Assembly (NCBI GenBank): GCA_032622095.1
Contig: CP136064.1
Coordinates: forward strand, 132,067,129 to 132,131,128
Direction: 5' to 3'
Length of the DNA: 64,000 nucleotides
Source: Siphonodentalium dalli
Lineage: Eukaryota; Mollusca; Scaphopoda; Gadilida; Siphonodentaliidae
Both the position numbers and the translations under genes were made by a program. Numbering within the stretch: position 1 is the first letter of the stretch; the number at the start of each line of letters is the position of its first letter. The notes under the pieces were generated by a model. That model had not been told where the DNA came from and did no database searches. It saw only the letters and a program-made list of their open reading frames with translations. Shown piece after piece: positions 37,350 to 49,951 of this stretch.

Positions 37350-39568
37350 CTATATATATATATTTGCTCGTCGTCACCATCAGAATCATCCATATTGAGA
37401 CGACCATTCCTTGTTTCCTCGACAATGTCACGCCAATGTGTTACTCCTGGAGGCATTATACACTCTCCATCTTGGAGTCTGGCTGACTCGTAAACCTCTC
37501 TTAGTACAAAGTTGCCTACTCCAAGTCGTCCTCTTTTGTATTCGTAAAAATAAAATTTACAAAGAAAATACAAAGAAAGTACAATTGCGTCAATCGGAGC
37601 CTCTTTCCAACCTTGCAACTGTTTCAAGACAACATTGAATGACTCAGACTGATTGTTTGTGATGCCAGAGAGAGAGTCGTACACTTTATGTGGACGGAGC
37701 AACCAGGCACCAGCGCCTCGTTTGATGTCGCTTTTCATATTTCTATCAAAATAAGATTTAACTGACTGTGTCCAATTAGAAGTGAGGTCTTCGTACCTCT
37801 TCTCAAAATCATCCTCAGAATTTGCCTTCAACAAAGATATCAAGTCCTGCTTATAAATGGCAATTTCGTCTACATTAGCCTTGAGTTCAGTTTGTAAATA
37901 TCGATGGAGATCCCTTTTGAGATGGTTCCAGCAGAAAAAAATGGGCATACTTGGAAAGATTGTGCTCACAGCATTCGAGAAGGCGTCCTCTCGATCAAAA
38001 ACTATGGGGATTCGACTTTGAAACTTTGCAAGGTTTGGGATCTTTTCCCTCACCGCCTCGAAAAGACGAGTATGTGGCTTTTGATATTTCCGCTCGTGGA
38101 TGAGAAACGCCAGTGGAAAAACAGGAGAACCTTCAAACAAAATATTTCGAATGACAAGAGATGAAACGTAGAAGTCACCAACGTTGAATGTTGTGTCATA
38201 ACCGAGAACGAATCGACGAGAATCCTGGTCAATTTCGAGAAGATCATTTACCTCATTGGACCATTCTGGGTAATGAAGAATGACATACAGATCGTTGTCA
38301 AGGTAGCAAACTTCAGGTAAATGCTTCAACTGATGTGCCATTTGCAAAAGGTCCCTAATGGGATCTTTAGACCTTGTGCCCGCAACTACATGCGCCTTTG
38401 AATTCCGTACCTGTTTCGTATTTCTTGGATTGAGGACACCGTTATGATCTGGCTGAATATTATGATCTGACACGAGGCGTTGGTATATGGTATGGGGGTT
38501 GGATTCAGAAGATGTCACAGCTTCTCTGATAGAATGCAATGCAGAAGGTGCAGTTCGGTTGAATTTGGAACGACTATTTTTGGAATTGCCATGAGGGAAG
38601 CCAGAAGATAATGATTCGCTGCCCATATAATGGATCAGCACTTGATTTGAATTTTCATATAGGGTATACGCAGTGCGCACAAACGAGCCTGATCCTGTTC
38701 GATCACCAGCTCCCTGTTTTATATAGAACCGAGTTCTTGTGATAAGAGGGTCCTTCTTTGGAAAGTTGTTAGGCCCTTTGTTAACCCAACGATGCTGATC
38801 AGCTTTCCAATCGTCACGCTTAACTGGGTCATCATTTTTGTAGATATATAACGTGCCACCGATTGGCTTAACGGGTGGGGTGTTACCAACCTTGACCAGT
38901 CGATTTTGGTTTGATGAAAGTATGTCTATCGCATCGTCATTTGAAAGGGGACCGTCCCAGCTATCAAGTTCAGAATTTGGACTGGCTGCAGTTTCAGCAT
39001 CAGGATTTGTGTCTATCCCCGAATCCTGTAAAAGACAAAAGGTCAACGTTAAATACACGTTATTGCAATCATATTAGTTAAAAGATAAAATATACGATTT
39101 GATACTAGATCGTACGAATTTCAACGAAGTCTTAACGTTCGAATTGTGTTAGCCTATATTTATAAATTATAATGACCGTCTCATATAAAGAGCGTTCACT
39201 TTACCGTGACTTCATGTATTTTCTCGTTTTTTTTTTTGTAAAGTAAACTGAACAATCATTTGATATCGAATAGGACACCGCACATGAAACTACTAAATCG
39301 TAGTGCGATACAACAATTCAATTAGTGACAAATAGAATACATTCAAAGGTTATGATTTTATTTGTTGTCGTGGAATGATGTCGACATTAACTATAGTGTT
39401 TATATTAGGCTTTTCTAATATCACAATTATTTGCATCATCTAAATGTTTTTTCTTCACAATATACTGTAGAAAAAATATATTATTTGACTTCCCATGAAA
39501 AAACGGACCAATAACCGGAGTACAGTTGAATGCTATATACATATGCAATATTATATATTACTCACCAT
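37277..39568 (-). CDS. MULE-type DDE transposase with one intron
   Basis: Exon 1 supplies only the start codon (39568-39566), followed by GTGAGT; the intron runs 39565-39026 and ends TTTTACAG; exon 2 starts GATTCGGGG, so the protein begins MDSGIDTNPDAE. About 580 residues follow to the stop at 37277. An N-terminal domain (WKADQHRWVN) is followed by the DDE core: GYDTTF (Asp ~278), PIVFDRED (Asp ~345), FCWNHLKRD (Cys/His ~366/369) and NNQSESFN (Glu ~462), all standard for Mutator-like transposases. The stop comes after a TA repeat that shifts the frame away from the SWIM finger, so this copy is probably no longer full-length, unless a very short intron is removed there. It should bind the terminal repeats and cut the element out. 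Confidence 0.85.
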
Positions 39569-40309
39569 TGCCACTGTCTTTCTGGAACTGATGTTGTTCG
39601 CTCACCAGCGGGAATTTATAGCAAGAAGGCGTGTCTAAATCAACTCAAACGAAACCCATACCGTCGCACGTGCGTGTCACCGTTAACACTTCGCATGATC
39701 GGCGGCATGTACACAAAAGTGACGAGTGTTCTGTGGGGAAGCAAAAAAACAACCCTATCAAAACAGCGGCACATAGACGTGTCACTGAATAAACAGTTCC
39801 ACCACTTCACTTACCAATGCACTGTATGGTGTGTTTATGAGCGATAACAGTTTGTCCGATTTAGTAAGCGTCATGAATTGTTTTTAAAGCAATTGCTAGT
39901 CAATTGAGCTGTGTCAAAAAAAACTAAAACAAATCATGAGTTGGGGTTCAGATTCCCACGTTGAACCAACGCGTTTAGTTTGATAATTCTGACAGAGGGT
40001 ATGGATCTATTCTGTAACGGAGTTTTCGTGTCGATTATAATTCACTTCATCCTGGTGAGTAAACTACTCGAATTGCAACTAACCGGTTCTTGGCTAGTCA
40101 GTGATATATATAAAATAAATGAAACCTAAATTAATGGGGACGGATGAAAGAAAACTCAAGAAAGCTAAGAAAAAGAAACATTATCTCAAGCCTTTCCCAT
40201 CTGATCGATACCCCTCCCTCACTTATCGGGGAAGTGGCATGTCGCCAAAGAGGAAAAGACTTCATATAAGCCATCGGGCTTGTTGTCTGGTCCTCATTTC
40301 CATACATTA
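39569..40309. other. transposase upstream region and inner flank of right arm
   Basis: Should hold the transposase promoter. A basic 70-codon frame (40119-40331, Lys-rich start) overlaps the arm boundary; it has no recognised domain and I do not call it a gene. Confidence 0.3.
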
Positions 40310-41528
40310 TCTCTTCTATTTTGCATATTAATTTTGTATCACCTGTACACGTGCATATTATGTTATGTTGGAAATAAAAATATGTTTACACTAAAAAGAA
40401 AGAAAGAATGACGTCTCAGGTCCTTTCAAATCCTCCTGGGTCAAATCCCCCCCCCCCCAAAAACAAATAATAATAATAATAATTTAATGTGGATGGAGAA
40501 TTAAATTATATTACAGTTTTCCCTCTGGAATTCATGTATATTATCATTGTGACCGTTCCAGACACGTGCCATTTAAATCACAATGCTACATCGAAACAAG
40601 AACATAACATAATTGAACAAGTTTGATTAGTTGCATGGACGATCATTAATGGGTACACGTTGACAATATTTGGTGGGTATCATTTTGCCTCGGTTTGGTC
40701 TGGGTATCATTTTGCCTTGGCTTGGCGGTTCGGTGGGCGGTCATATAAAAGTCGAAAATTCTAAGTACTCAATGTTAAAAACCGCCAAGCTCGAGTATAT
40801 ATGTGAAGAACGATAATCATTTTACATGTTTTTACATGAAAAATAGCTGGGACATGTTTTAGAAACGAGAAATCGGCGAAAATTCAGCTTAATATTTAGA
40901 TTTTTTATTCGTGCTTGGCGGTTCGGTGGTCGGTCATCTAAAAGTCAAAAATTCTTCGTATATAATGTTCAAAAACGCCAAGCTCGAGTATATTTGTGAA
41001 GAATGATAATCATTTTACATAAAAACTAGATGCAACGTGTTTTAGAAACGAGAAATCGGCGAAAATTCAGCTTAATATTTAGATTTTTTATTCGTGCTTG
41101 GCGGTTCGGTGGTCGGTCATCTAAAAGTCAAAAATTCTTCGCATATAATGTTCAAAACCGCCAAGCTCGACTACGAGAGTGATAAATGATAACCATTCAA
41201 CATGTTTTGAATAAAAAACTGAGTCCAACTGATGTTTAAAAAGAGAAATCGACCAAAAACCGACAAGAAATCTGCGTAAAAAGACGATGTTTTGATTTTG
41301 TGACCACGCCCCCTATTAACCAACCAATCGGGGACATTACTGCCACTATTGTCGATTAATTTACGAAAATGTGCCATATAAGTAATTAACTGGTGCTATT
41401 CCCGCATAATTCACCCGAAAACTGCGTTTAAAAGGCTTTTAAAAAATTTGAAAACGCCAAGCTTGTCTTTTAGTCACCTGCCTTAAAAACTGCCAAGCTT
41501 GGCGCCAAGCTTGCATTTTAGCCACTCT
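40310..41528 (-). repeat. right terminal inverted repeat with three 193-bp units
   Basis: 1219 bp, reverse of the left arm. It has three units instead of six, at about 40706-41170, one of them shortened by about 11 bp. The missing three units explain the 587-bp length difference between the arms. Confidence 0.85.
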
Positions 41529-41535
41529 CCTTATT
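41529..41535. repeat. target-site duplication CCTTATT, right
   Basis: Right copy of the 7-bp duplication, the first bases of the upstream LINE fragment. Confidence 0.85.
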
Positions 41536-41764
41536 TTAGGCCAATTAGACTTGAGAAAAACCCAGATGACTCATCGGTCATCGCGCACATCTTTAAATTA
41601 TGGTACATACTCTTGATAGTATTCAGGATTTTTCCATTTACGCCAAAATGTAAAAGTTTTCTCCAAAGGCCTTCTCGCCAAACACTATCAAATGCTTGTG
41701 AAAAATCGATGAATGCGCAATATAGGTTTTTCTTAGAGCTATAGTCCTTTTCATACCGTTGTAT
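41529..41764 (-). pseudogene. second LINE: upstream reverse-transcriptase fragment
   Basis: On the minus strand it reads LYCAFIDFSQAFDSVWREGL and on to GFFSSLIGLK, where CAA has become TAA just before the insertion. It continues in register at 29245 with GDCLSS...MYINDVEEYL. The fragment is 5'-truncated near 41764. Confidence 0.9.
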
Positions 41765-44260
41765 ACGTGTTGTCCGGATAATTCAAGTTAATATCAACTG
41801 ATCCCAACTACTAACTTGACATCATGAATATCCATCACATTGTTCAAGTCAGCTTTGAATGTGGTTCAGATCTTCTGATTTTTTAAGGAGCTATCTCCCT
41901 TTTTCGACTACAAAAATAAAACTGATTCCTCATGTGCAAAATTCCACTCACATTGTGTTTTTTCTGAGCTTGTATCTCAAATGGTTGTATTAGCACACTT
42001 GGCGACATGCTTCCACGACGTCTTGATGTATGTATCTTCAGGTAAAACTTATTAGTTTTAAATCTGCATATATCTCACATGTTGTTTCGTTGTCCACCTG
42101 GACAGACTCTACAACGGGTGCAATCTGAAATGATGACAATTTAGTCAAAATGAATACTTCGTTCGCAATTTGTGCCATTCAAACATGCACACAGTACATG
42201 TGAAAGGCGCAATGAACGGACATCATTATGTGGACATGCATGGTGTAATCCTATTACTGACATGAATTGCAAATAGAACGGCCATGATAACCCCAGTGCA
42301 TGACTGATGTGGTAATGCCATTGCTGGTGAAATTATTGGCAGCTACGTTTGTCACACCCGCAGCATGCAGTTTCGGCGATTATTTATAAAACAAAATTGA
42401 TGACACCCACCCTCCCAACACCAAAGCGCTCCACATAGAGAGCATTTTGGACTATTCTATTAACGTTTATGGTCGCTGCCATCTATTTTATGTCACATGT
42501 CCTTACAGGATAACCCCGTGTAAATTCAAGAACCAACCCATTAATCTATAAATCTACATGTATATGTCCAATTTAAACAACTGACATTTGTTCAGGATGC
42601 AGTGATTGCAAAGTAGTCCCATTGCTGAACACCCCCTTAAATCAACCAAGGGGATCCATAATCCCATATCTGCAGGAATGATAAGAACAATTTATGGAAT
42701 AAAATATTTATATAGATAAATATTTATGTATAGATGAATAACTTTCATGCTCACAAGTTTATGATCACAACCAAATTTATTGGAAAAGGAAAACACAATA
42801 TTCCACGGCGTACCCACATTGAGTTCCCATATTTAGTTGTGCTTCTGTTTACATACCACAGCGCAATTATATTGGTTAATCACAAACAAATGGTATAAAC
42901 GCTCTTTGTTATTTCCATATCAGGAAAACAGTAACAAATAACGCTCTTTATTTGTATCATATCCGGATCTAAACAAAAGCCAGGTAACGTAACGTTTTTT
43001 GCCTTTGTTTACATAACAAAGGAAAAACATTTGATAATAACATACTGTTTGTGCCATATTTATGATTGGTATAAGAACAAGGTATGTCTATATTTTACTA
43101 TTCTTTCTGTTTATGGCGGTTTGTGACGGAGCTGACTATTTTAACAGCATACCCACCACCAACGCCGCCCGTATTTTAAACCTATAGTTTCTCGAACTCG
43201 GCCACTTACCATTCGCGCTTTCTTGATTTCTACAATCTTTCTACTTCTCTGAGGAGATAGCTCAACAAAAGCAGATATATGCTTGCTGCTATAGATCCTC
43301 TTCCACTTTTCTATTCTACTCATGTTTCCATCATCAAAATGTTGTTCATCATAAATGTAATATTAATTGAGCATCAATATTGTTTAAATCAAAATATGAA
43401 CAAAGCTATTGCATTGATGCATATATTCGTTGACCAGCATCTACAATATGAAGGCAAAACGTATACTTACATTGAAATGTTAATTGAGAGGAGCCAAATA
43501 TGTAAACCGTGCTGTAGTTCCGTGGAGCTGGAGCATCAAGGAAGGGCTTCATAAGTTGCAAAACATTTTGCCCTAACCCCTTTTGTATATTATAGATGTC
43601 AAATAAATTTCAAGTCAAGGTGGATCAATTGATCTTCTTAAAAACCTGGTCTGACTTCGTTTCAGCACATTTCGTTCTAGCGAATAACAACCAGGGGATC
43701 GGATTACGAGTTAATTCATCTTAAATGTAGTCAGTCGATCGTATTTATCTCGTTTGTTGACCTTTATCCAAAAAAAACACAAAATGTGTCGATTTCTGGG
43801 CTACGATGTTGTTTCTTTGTGGAAGGCGACTGCGCCAATTCGCACGACAGTAAATATATTGTGGTTTTAACATCTAACGTTTAAGTATGATTGTGTGCCA
43901 TACAAATTACCACCCCTTTCTTCGTGGTACAATCTCTTCAGGAACACATTGATGACTCAAAACAATTGAAGAGGGTGTATTAAATGAGAGGCGTTTTAGC
44001 TCTATTGATATTTTCCCGTGCAGGAACGCGCTGTCATTGAACAGTACTCCGAGTGCATTGAAGCGTTCAACTCTTCGTCGATAATCCACCAAGGCCATTG
44101 TATAGCGAACGTATTCAGCGAGAGACTTTGTCAAAATGATTACGCATTATTAATGAAATTGATAAAATTAAGTCCGGGAGCAATAGGGGTGAAGTAAAAA
44201 TTCTCTGCTAAAGTTTTTCTCTCTATGGATTGTGATTGTGGGTAGTGTGTACATCAATTT
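41765..44260. other. region without recognised elements; candidate exons only
   Basis: Holds three candidate exons on the minus strand described separately, a 75-codon minus-strand frame at 43907-44134 without recognised motif, and two copies of the ACGCTCTTT motif at about 42900 and 42941. Confidence 0.3.
42038..43552 (-). CDS. candidate spliced gene of unknown function
   Basis: Three pieces look like exons. 43552-43471 starts with ATG (MKPFLDAPAPRNYS) and ends at CAAT|GTAAGTAT. 43323-43210 reads from an ATG (MSRIEKWKRIYSS ... KKARM) to ATG|GTAAGT. 42124-42038 follows TCATTTCAG and reads IAPVVESVQVDNE to a stop. The second and third join in phase 0; the first does not join the second in a compatible phase at any acceptor I could find. 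I recognise no family. Splice sites are good but short exons like these arise by chance, so this stays tentative. Confidence 0.25.
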
Positions 44261-47200
44261 CACCGGAAATAATGTAGTAATTTTGCCAATTTTGTCTAAT
44301 CCAGAAGCAAAGGGCCAATTTTAGGGGTAAGTAAAGCTTTTTTCTCAGCGGATTGTGATTCTGGATGGCATGTGGTTCATTTTCTTGGTGGGTGTGTATT
44401 TCTCACCCTTGAGCATTTCCTATAATCCAAGATGGCGTCCAACATGGCCGCCGTAGTATATAATATGAACTAAATCAGTTTAATCTGTTGTTTTTGGAAA
44501 ATATATTTCACCGACCGTAATCAAATTTATATATTAGTTGGTTGCTATTACATTATACTTACTGATTGCAGAAAAACTGGCACTCTATTAGAAAGATGGC
44601 TGTCAAAATGACGACCGGATTGTAAAAAATATGACTTTTTCACTCATATCTCCTATATCCATTACTATTGTTTTGAACTGGTTACAATATATGCCTTGTT
44701 TTCTTATTATTCATATTGAATGCTTATTTGCTCGGTACTATGTGTTGTTCCTGCGGTCTCAGCCACTTCTAATCCCTAACCAAATTGATCTTACAGAACA
44801 TGGTATGAAAATTTCCCGAAAAATCAATATTCGGTTCCTGGCCATACTTTAATATGAACAGAACAGATTTGAAGGAATTAAGCGAGTGTGAGTATTACAT
44901 ATAAAATGTAATCTCATTAGGGACTGAAACGGTTACTATGGTTTATGATGGTAATCAAAATGGCAGAAAATTTATAGAAAAATATATATTTCGTCCTTGT
45001 ATGAGCTTGTATGTCTTGTCTGATAGATGCATGGAGTTGGATAATCTGCATTAGATAACTTATAAAAAAAACACTAAAAATTGGATAAAACAGAAGAGAA
45101 TAAATAAACAAGGGATATTACATTCACATGTGGTAATAGATATATATTGTAGAAGACCACAGACTCCTGCGCTATATTTTATTTATTCAAGATACAACCT
45201 TGTATGACCTCAACTATGTGGAGAATGAACACTCAGTGTAGGACGATAATATGACTGGTGCATACTGACGTGGTTAAGCTTGATCCTATGTACACGGCAA
45301 TTGTGTCATAATGTTATTGCGGGCAATGATATGAGTAAGTCTCAGACTAATTGAAATAAATATTTCAACATAAAATGTTGTCATGTCCTATTAAATCAAG
45401 GATATAATTTGATCACAGCATTATCAAAAGATGATACATTGGGCTGCCGGTACAATGTAACGGGGCTATCATGACATTCCATTATCACTCACACAATTCA
45501 GATGAGAGCTTCGAACCTTGTGGGAGTTTAGATTCCAGCGTGTATCGGGTGTCGTTGACCTTTTGGACCCCGAACTAACATTTATTCAACAGCCTCTTCA
45601 TGCACGAAGAACAATATAATTTATGTGTGCAATACGATTAGAGGGGATGCCATGATTCCTATTTTCACATGTACCAATCTATATACCTTGTGAAATCACG
45701 TAGGACAAGAACCTGAATACAATTGAATTTCAGCGACAGTTGGGAGACGTTGATTTCCCAATGAATGATATAACATACATAATGACCCGGATCCCAAAGT
45801 GAGTATGGTAAATATATTATAAACTGGTTGAAGCGTATAGCACACAATTGGTTGAATATATGCTACCTCTAGTCACGAAAGTGTGCAAATTTGGACTATT
45901 CATTGAAATAAAAATCAAACTGGCGACTACTGCCGGTTGCTATCTGTTGATAACTTTCAAAGTATGCCCAAGATAATTGTTGCTTGTAAGCAATATTTGC
46001 GGAGAAATTCGGGTCATGTGGAATAAACTTGAAGATAACCAGTAATATGCTAGGATATCAGTTTCTCTGAAGCAGTTGTTCGCCCATGGCACATCCCAAA
46101 TTCGGGTGAGTTTAATCAATTGTGGTCACAACACAGGGCATAATAATTATGACATTGGCACCAAAACGACTAGCTCCAGGCTCTGTTAGTATATTGCAAT
46201 ACTCAACGATTAGAGGTGATGGAAAACAATACCGGAATGAGAATTTGGGATTAGGAGCAAATGCACTTCTGTCTTAATTTTATATTCTAAGTGCAAATGT
46301 CTAAAACAACTTTTGTTTTCATACTCTGGACCTCTGTCCGTGATCTTTGTGAAATATACATGTTCTTGACGAAATGATGGTATTTAATTGTATTGCACGT
46401 CCGGTTATCAAAGATCGCGGTAGAGATTAAAAGACAAATTTACCAGGCGAAAGCTGGCAACTTTGAAGAATCAATATGAATGTACATGTACAGTGTTTCG
46501 AGAGCCATTGTAGACAATTATATATATCACCTCACCCAAAAATGGCGCCTTCTGATTGGTCGAGAGCTGTGTTCTAAATTGTGCTAAATTTAGCACACTA
46601 CTACACGAAACTAGCACAACAAACGCCATGGACAGCGGTTACAATCTCCAAAACAGGTATGCATGCCCACCAATTTGAATTTGAATTGTTCGGTGAAATA
46701 TAACAGAGTATTTCTTGTCGATTACTACGTGGATATAGTGTCCAATGGGGTGGGTGTAGTTTCGCATAGTCAACCCCAAGCCTTGCTCTATTTATTAAAT
46801 ATGACCTGTCCAAACAATCATCACCACAGTCTCCACTATATAGATAACATGGTTATGCTAAATTATATTTTCCGACCGACACACCACACTTGGTGTAGAC
46901 ACATTCGTACTGCATAGATATGCAACTAACTCTCTCCAGAACTCAACAAATTTATGCATTTTGGTTGGAAGTTTCAGACCCGAGAAGACCAGAGCGCAGA
47001 TTCAAAACAAAAACTCAAATTGTATGTCCTTCAAGTGAAGCATGCTTTCGAACAGTTCTACGTCAAGGGGTGGTGATAGTTACGTATGCCGTGGTGATCA
47101 TGATGGGTGCTACGTCAGTGTTCTGAAAACACAATGTGAGCAATAATCAGCCACCTTATAGCATTATTCAGTAGTTAGTGCGGCTTTCTATGAAATATTT

Positions 47201-48554
47201 ATCATTAACAATGTTACCAGAAAAAAAGTTAATTGATTGTTGATTATTTGTTTTGTCGTTTCAGTCGATAGACCAGACCACGACTAATACTACACCATTC
47301 CCACAACCAGGTTATGTTGAACTTTGACCATAATAGTTTTTTTTTGTATTTCCGTAATATATGAGCCATTTGATGATTTACTTCCTTAGCAGAAGACCGA
47401 ACTGTATAGCTTCTACAAAGAAGTGTCAATATTTGTCTCACTACTTATAAACATAAACGATGTCACAGTCCAGTCGTATAAGGCTAACTACGTATCTTAG
47501 CTGCCATTTTGATTGTTCAGGTATGTGTCACCAATCTAACACATCCGATACATTTGCCGCCATTTTGATTGATTGTATCGACCATCTCAAATTTTCAATA
47601 TTTTCAAGCACCAATGAGATTGAATTGTACAGGTACTACTAGTTTGTGTGTGACTCAGTTCATGTTCGTTTCACGTTACAATATGGCTAGAAACACGAAG
47701 TTACACCAATACAAATTTGTTTGGGATTGAAATGCACTGAGACCAAAGAAATAACAATTGTAATGTCTCCAATGCAGATTAGCCAACTTCGTGCATCAAC
47801 CACAACATCTAAATGAATAAGGACAAAATATTGAATTTTCCATAAATTTGGCTCCATTTTGACTCCATCATAAACCATATTAACAATTTCAGGCCCTAAT
47901 GCGATTGCATTTTGTCGGCAATACTTCCACTGGCTTAACTCCTTCAGGTTTGTTACTTTCACATTAAAATATGATTAGAAACCGAAAGTGAGTTTTCGAT
48001 GAAATATCATACTACATTCTTTAAAATAACTTTTTTTTAGGAATTGGAAGTAGCTAAAAACAAATGAACATCAAAATTCACTGCCCAAGTAATCATAGGA
48101 CATGAATAATAGGAAAACAAACAACAATTTATCGCCAGTTCCAAACAGCAGAAACGGATATAGAAGATATGATTGAAAATGTGTCTATTTTCCAATTCAT
48201 GTCACCATTTTGGCAGCCATCTTGCTATTGGAGTACCATTTTTTCCTGTAAAATGTAATACAATGTAATGGTATCCCAGTAATATACACATTTGCATACA
48301 TTATAAAAGATATTGTCTCAAACAAAATAGATTAAACTGACTTAGTGCATATTTTGTAACACTTCGGCCATGTTGGACGCCATCTTGGATTCTAGGAAAT
48401 GCTAAAGGATGTGAACTCCACACCCACCAAGAAATTGAACCACATGCCATCCAGAATCACAATCCGCTGAGAAAAAAGTTTTACTTACCCCTAAAATTGG
48501 CCCTTTGCTTCTGGATTAGACAAAATTGGCAAAATTCCTACATTATTTCCGGTG
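44261..48554. mobile_element. 4.3 kb foldback element
   Basis: Inverted arms of about 570 bp: 44261-44830 starting CACCGGAAATAATGTAG and 47990-48554 ending CTACATTATTTCCGGTG. The arms share CAAAGGGCCAATTTTAGGGG, CAAGATGGCGTCCAACATGG and AAGATGGCTG blocks and are only moderately alike, so the element is old. The ~3.1 kb interior (44831-47989) has short frames only and no transposase I can recognise. No target duplication found. Confidence 0.65.
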
Positions 48555-48603
48555 TCGGATATACACAGTGAATATCAAACACATTCATCAAATATCTCCA
48601 CTG

Positions 48604-49190
48604 TCGGATACCCGTTTAGGTTTGGACGTTTCAATATGGCGGCGCCCAGTTGACAGGATAAACGGTAAGTTAATATATTGTCTTCAAGCATCAATTAACG
48701 ACATCTTTCGGTGATATACCTTTAAACAGTTATGTAGGAATTTGTATGGCCAACACCCATGTAACATGCCTTTCGCGTGACAGGCATGCAAAATGTTGTA
48801 TTTGGCGTGTCAATTCGTCATAAATTTTCGAAATTTTATCGAGGCGGCGAAATGTTCGCTTTTTCGTAATGTTTTGGCCATGGGCTCATGGATCCGCAAA
48901 TTTATGTATTGTCCTGGGCAGATTAGGCTACCACACATCTTCGGAATGCAAAACCGGCGATATTTTGTATTGTCTAACTCCGAAAAACGACCTTTGAAAA
49001 TTTCAAAATGTTCAGGTTCAGGTTCGTAATATTTCCGATGATTTTGTTCAGGTTCAGAAACAATTTTCGTTCAGGTTCGGACAATTTTCGTTCAGGTTCG
49101 GACAATTTTTGTTCAGGTTCGGACGCGTCAAAACCTCACCAAGAAGCGAAATGCCTAGCTGCAGTCGCGCTGTTATTGTGCGTGTTGTTT
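48604..49190 (+). repeat. arm repeat with TTCAGGTTCGGACAATTTTC units (copy 2)
   Basis: Matches 16927-17460 directly and 63549-64000 in reverse. It contains ATGGCGGCGCCCAGT near 48637, the GATCCGCAAATTTATGTATT block, and three or four 21-bp units at 49044-49122. With the inverted copy at the window end it could form the arms of a composite of at least 15.4 kb. Confidence 0.7.
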
Positions 49191-49368
49191 ACGAACACGC
49201 ATTGTTATATCTAAAGATGTCAGCTGAAATTTCCAAATATAGGAGGTAATTTCTCCGAATGAGTGGGACAAAAGCCACAGTTAAATATTGTTGCCAATAA
49301 TCTCGACCAATGTCGGTTATACACCAGCTAAAGGGGAATGAAATTACATTGCCATATTACATACATGA

Positions 49369-49431
49369 AAACCAATGTCAGAAATGGTAAAGATCATATA
49401 TTATATACCCATGATTGTAATTATAGAATAC
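49369..49431 (+). repeat. left flank of Helitron insertion, part of a 300-bp direct repeat
   Basis: AATGTCAGAAATGGTAA to AATTATAGAATA matches 63236-63304. The repeat resumes at 56341-56581 and matches 63305-63548. Confidence 0.85.
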
Positions 49432-49951
49432 TATCAGATTAGCGCGGGATTGGTCCCATGGCTTTGGTTGATCCATTAATTTTTGTTTTTCAAGGTAACC
49501 CCGTACAGACACGCCGACAAAAATATTCCCCGTCCCGAGTTGACCATACATAACAAATTTCACGTCGATGTCACCGCTGACGACCGAGATATCGCCCAAG
49601 GTCATTTGTGGGTACCCATTTCAAGGTCAAGGTCACCTCAGGCGGACAAACTGACCCGACGAAAATCTCCCCCGTCCCTCAGAAGCCCTAAGTAGGAAAT
49701 TTCTTCTCGATATCCCCTGTTTCCGAGACGGTCGATTGAGCCGTATTTATACTTGTGTATATAAACGCTCTTTAACAACGACACCGCAGATACGAACGCT
49801 CTTTAACCATTAACTCATTAACCCATCAATTGCAACGACGGTGGCAGGGCGAAGGGTGAAGGAGTGCTCGGACGTTCTCAGAAGGCTTTTTACCCTTAGA
49901 TAGCAAGTTTGGGCTCGACAAATATACGGAAGTCTCAAAATATATAGTAGA
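49432..49951 (-). mobile_element. Helitron unit F (terminal 3' unit)
   Basis: Carries the 3' end of the whole insertion. The terminus reads ATAG instead of CTAG, and the hairpin has lost part of one arm. The internal TTCAAGGTCAAGGTCACC block and two AACGCTCTTTA motifs are present. Confidence 0.8.

Larger units (their letters stand above)
29246..41528. mobile_element. 12.3 kb MULE-like DNA transposon with gene cargo
   Basis: Bounded by inverted repeats starting AGAGTGGCTAAAATGCAAGC, with the 7-bp duplication CCTTATT at 29239-29245 and 41529-41535. The two LINE fragments outside it join at this duplication within the GxxQGDxLS block of reverse transcriptase, which confirms the borders independently. 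Inside are a MULE-type transposase (minus strand), a four-exon Tpt1/KptA gene (minus), an SGNH-like gene (plus), and later insertions at 34449-36262. MULE duplications are usually 8-11 bp, so 7 bp is slightly unusual. The near-identical arms suggest a recent insertion. Confidence 0.88.

Noticed and set aside
47460-47642. Blocks containing CCGCCATTTTGATTG and similar near 47500-47900 as promoter sites (YY1-like AAGATGGCGGC also at 16950 and 48637)
   Set aside because: AAGATGGCGGC-type strings are present but occur in repeats without nearby genes, so no promoter can be supported.
48793-49214. Frames with FRSGSDNF repeats here, at 17348 and at 63533
   Set aside because: The peptide repeat comes from the 21-bp DNA unit and does not extend into a conserved domain.
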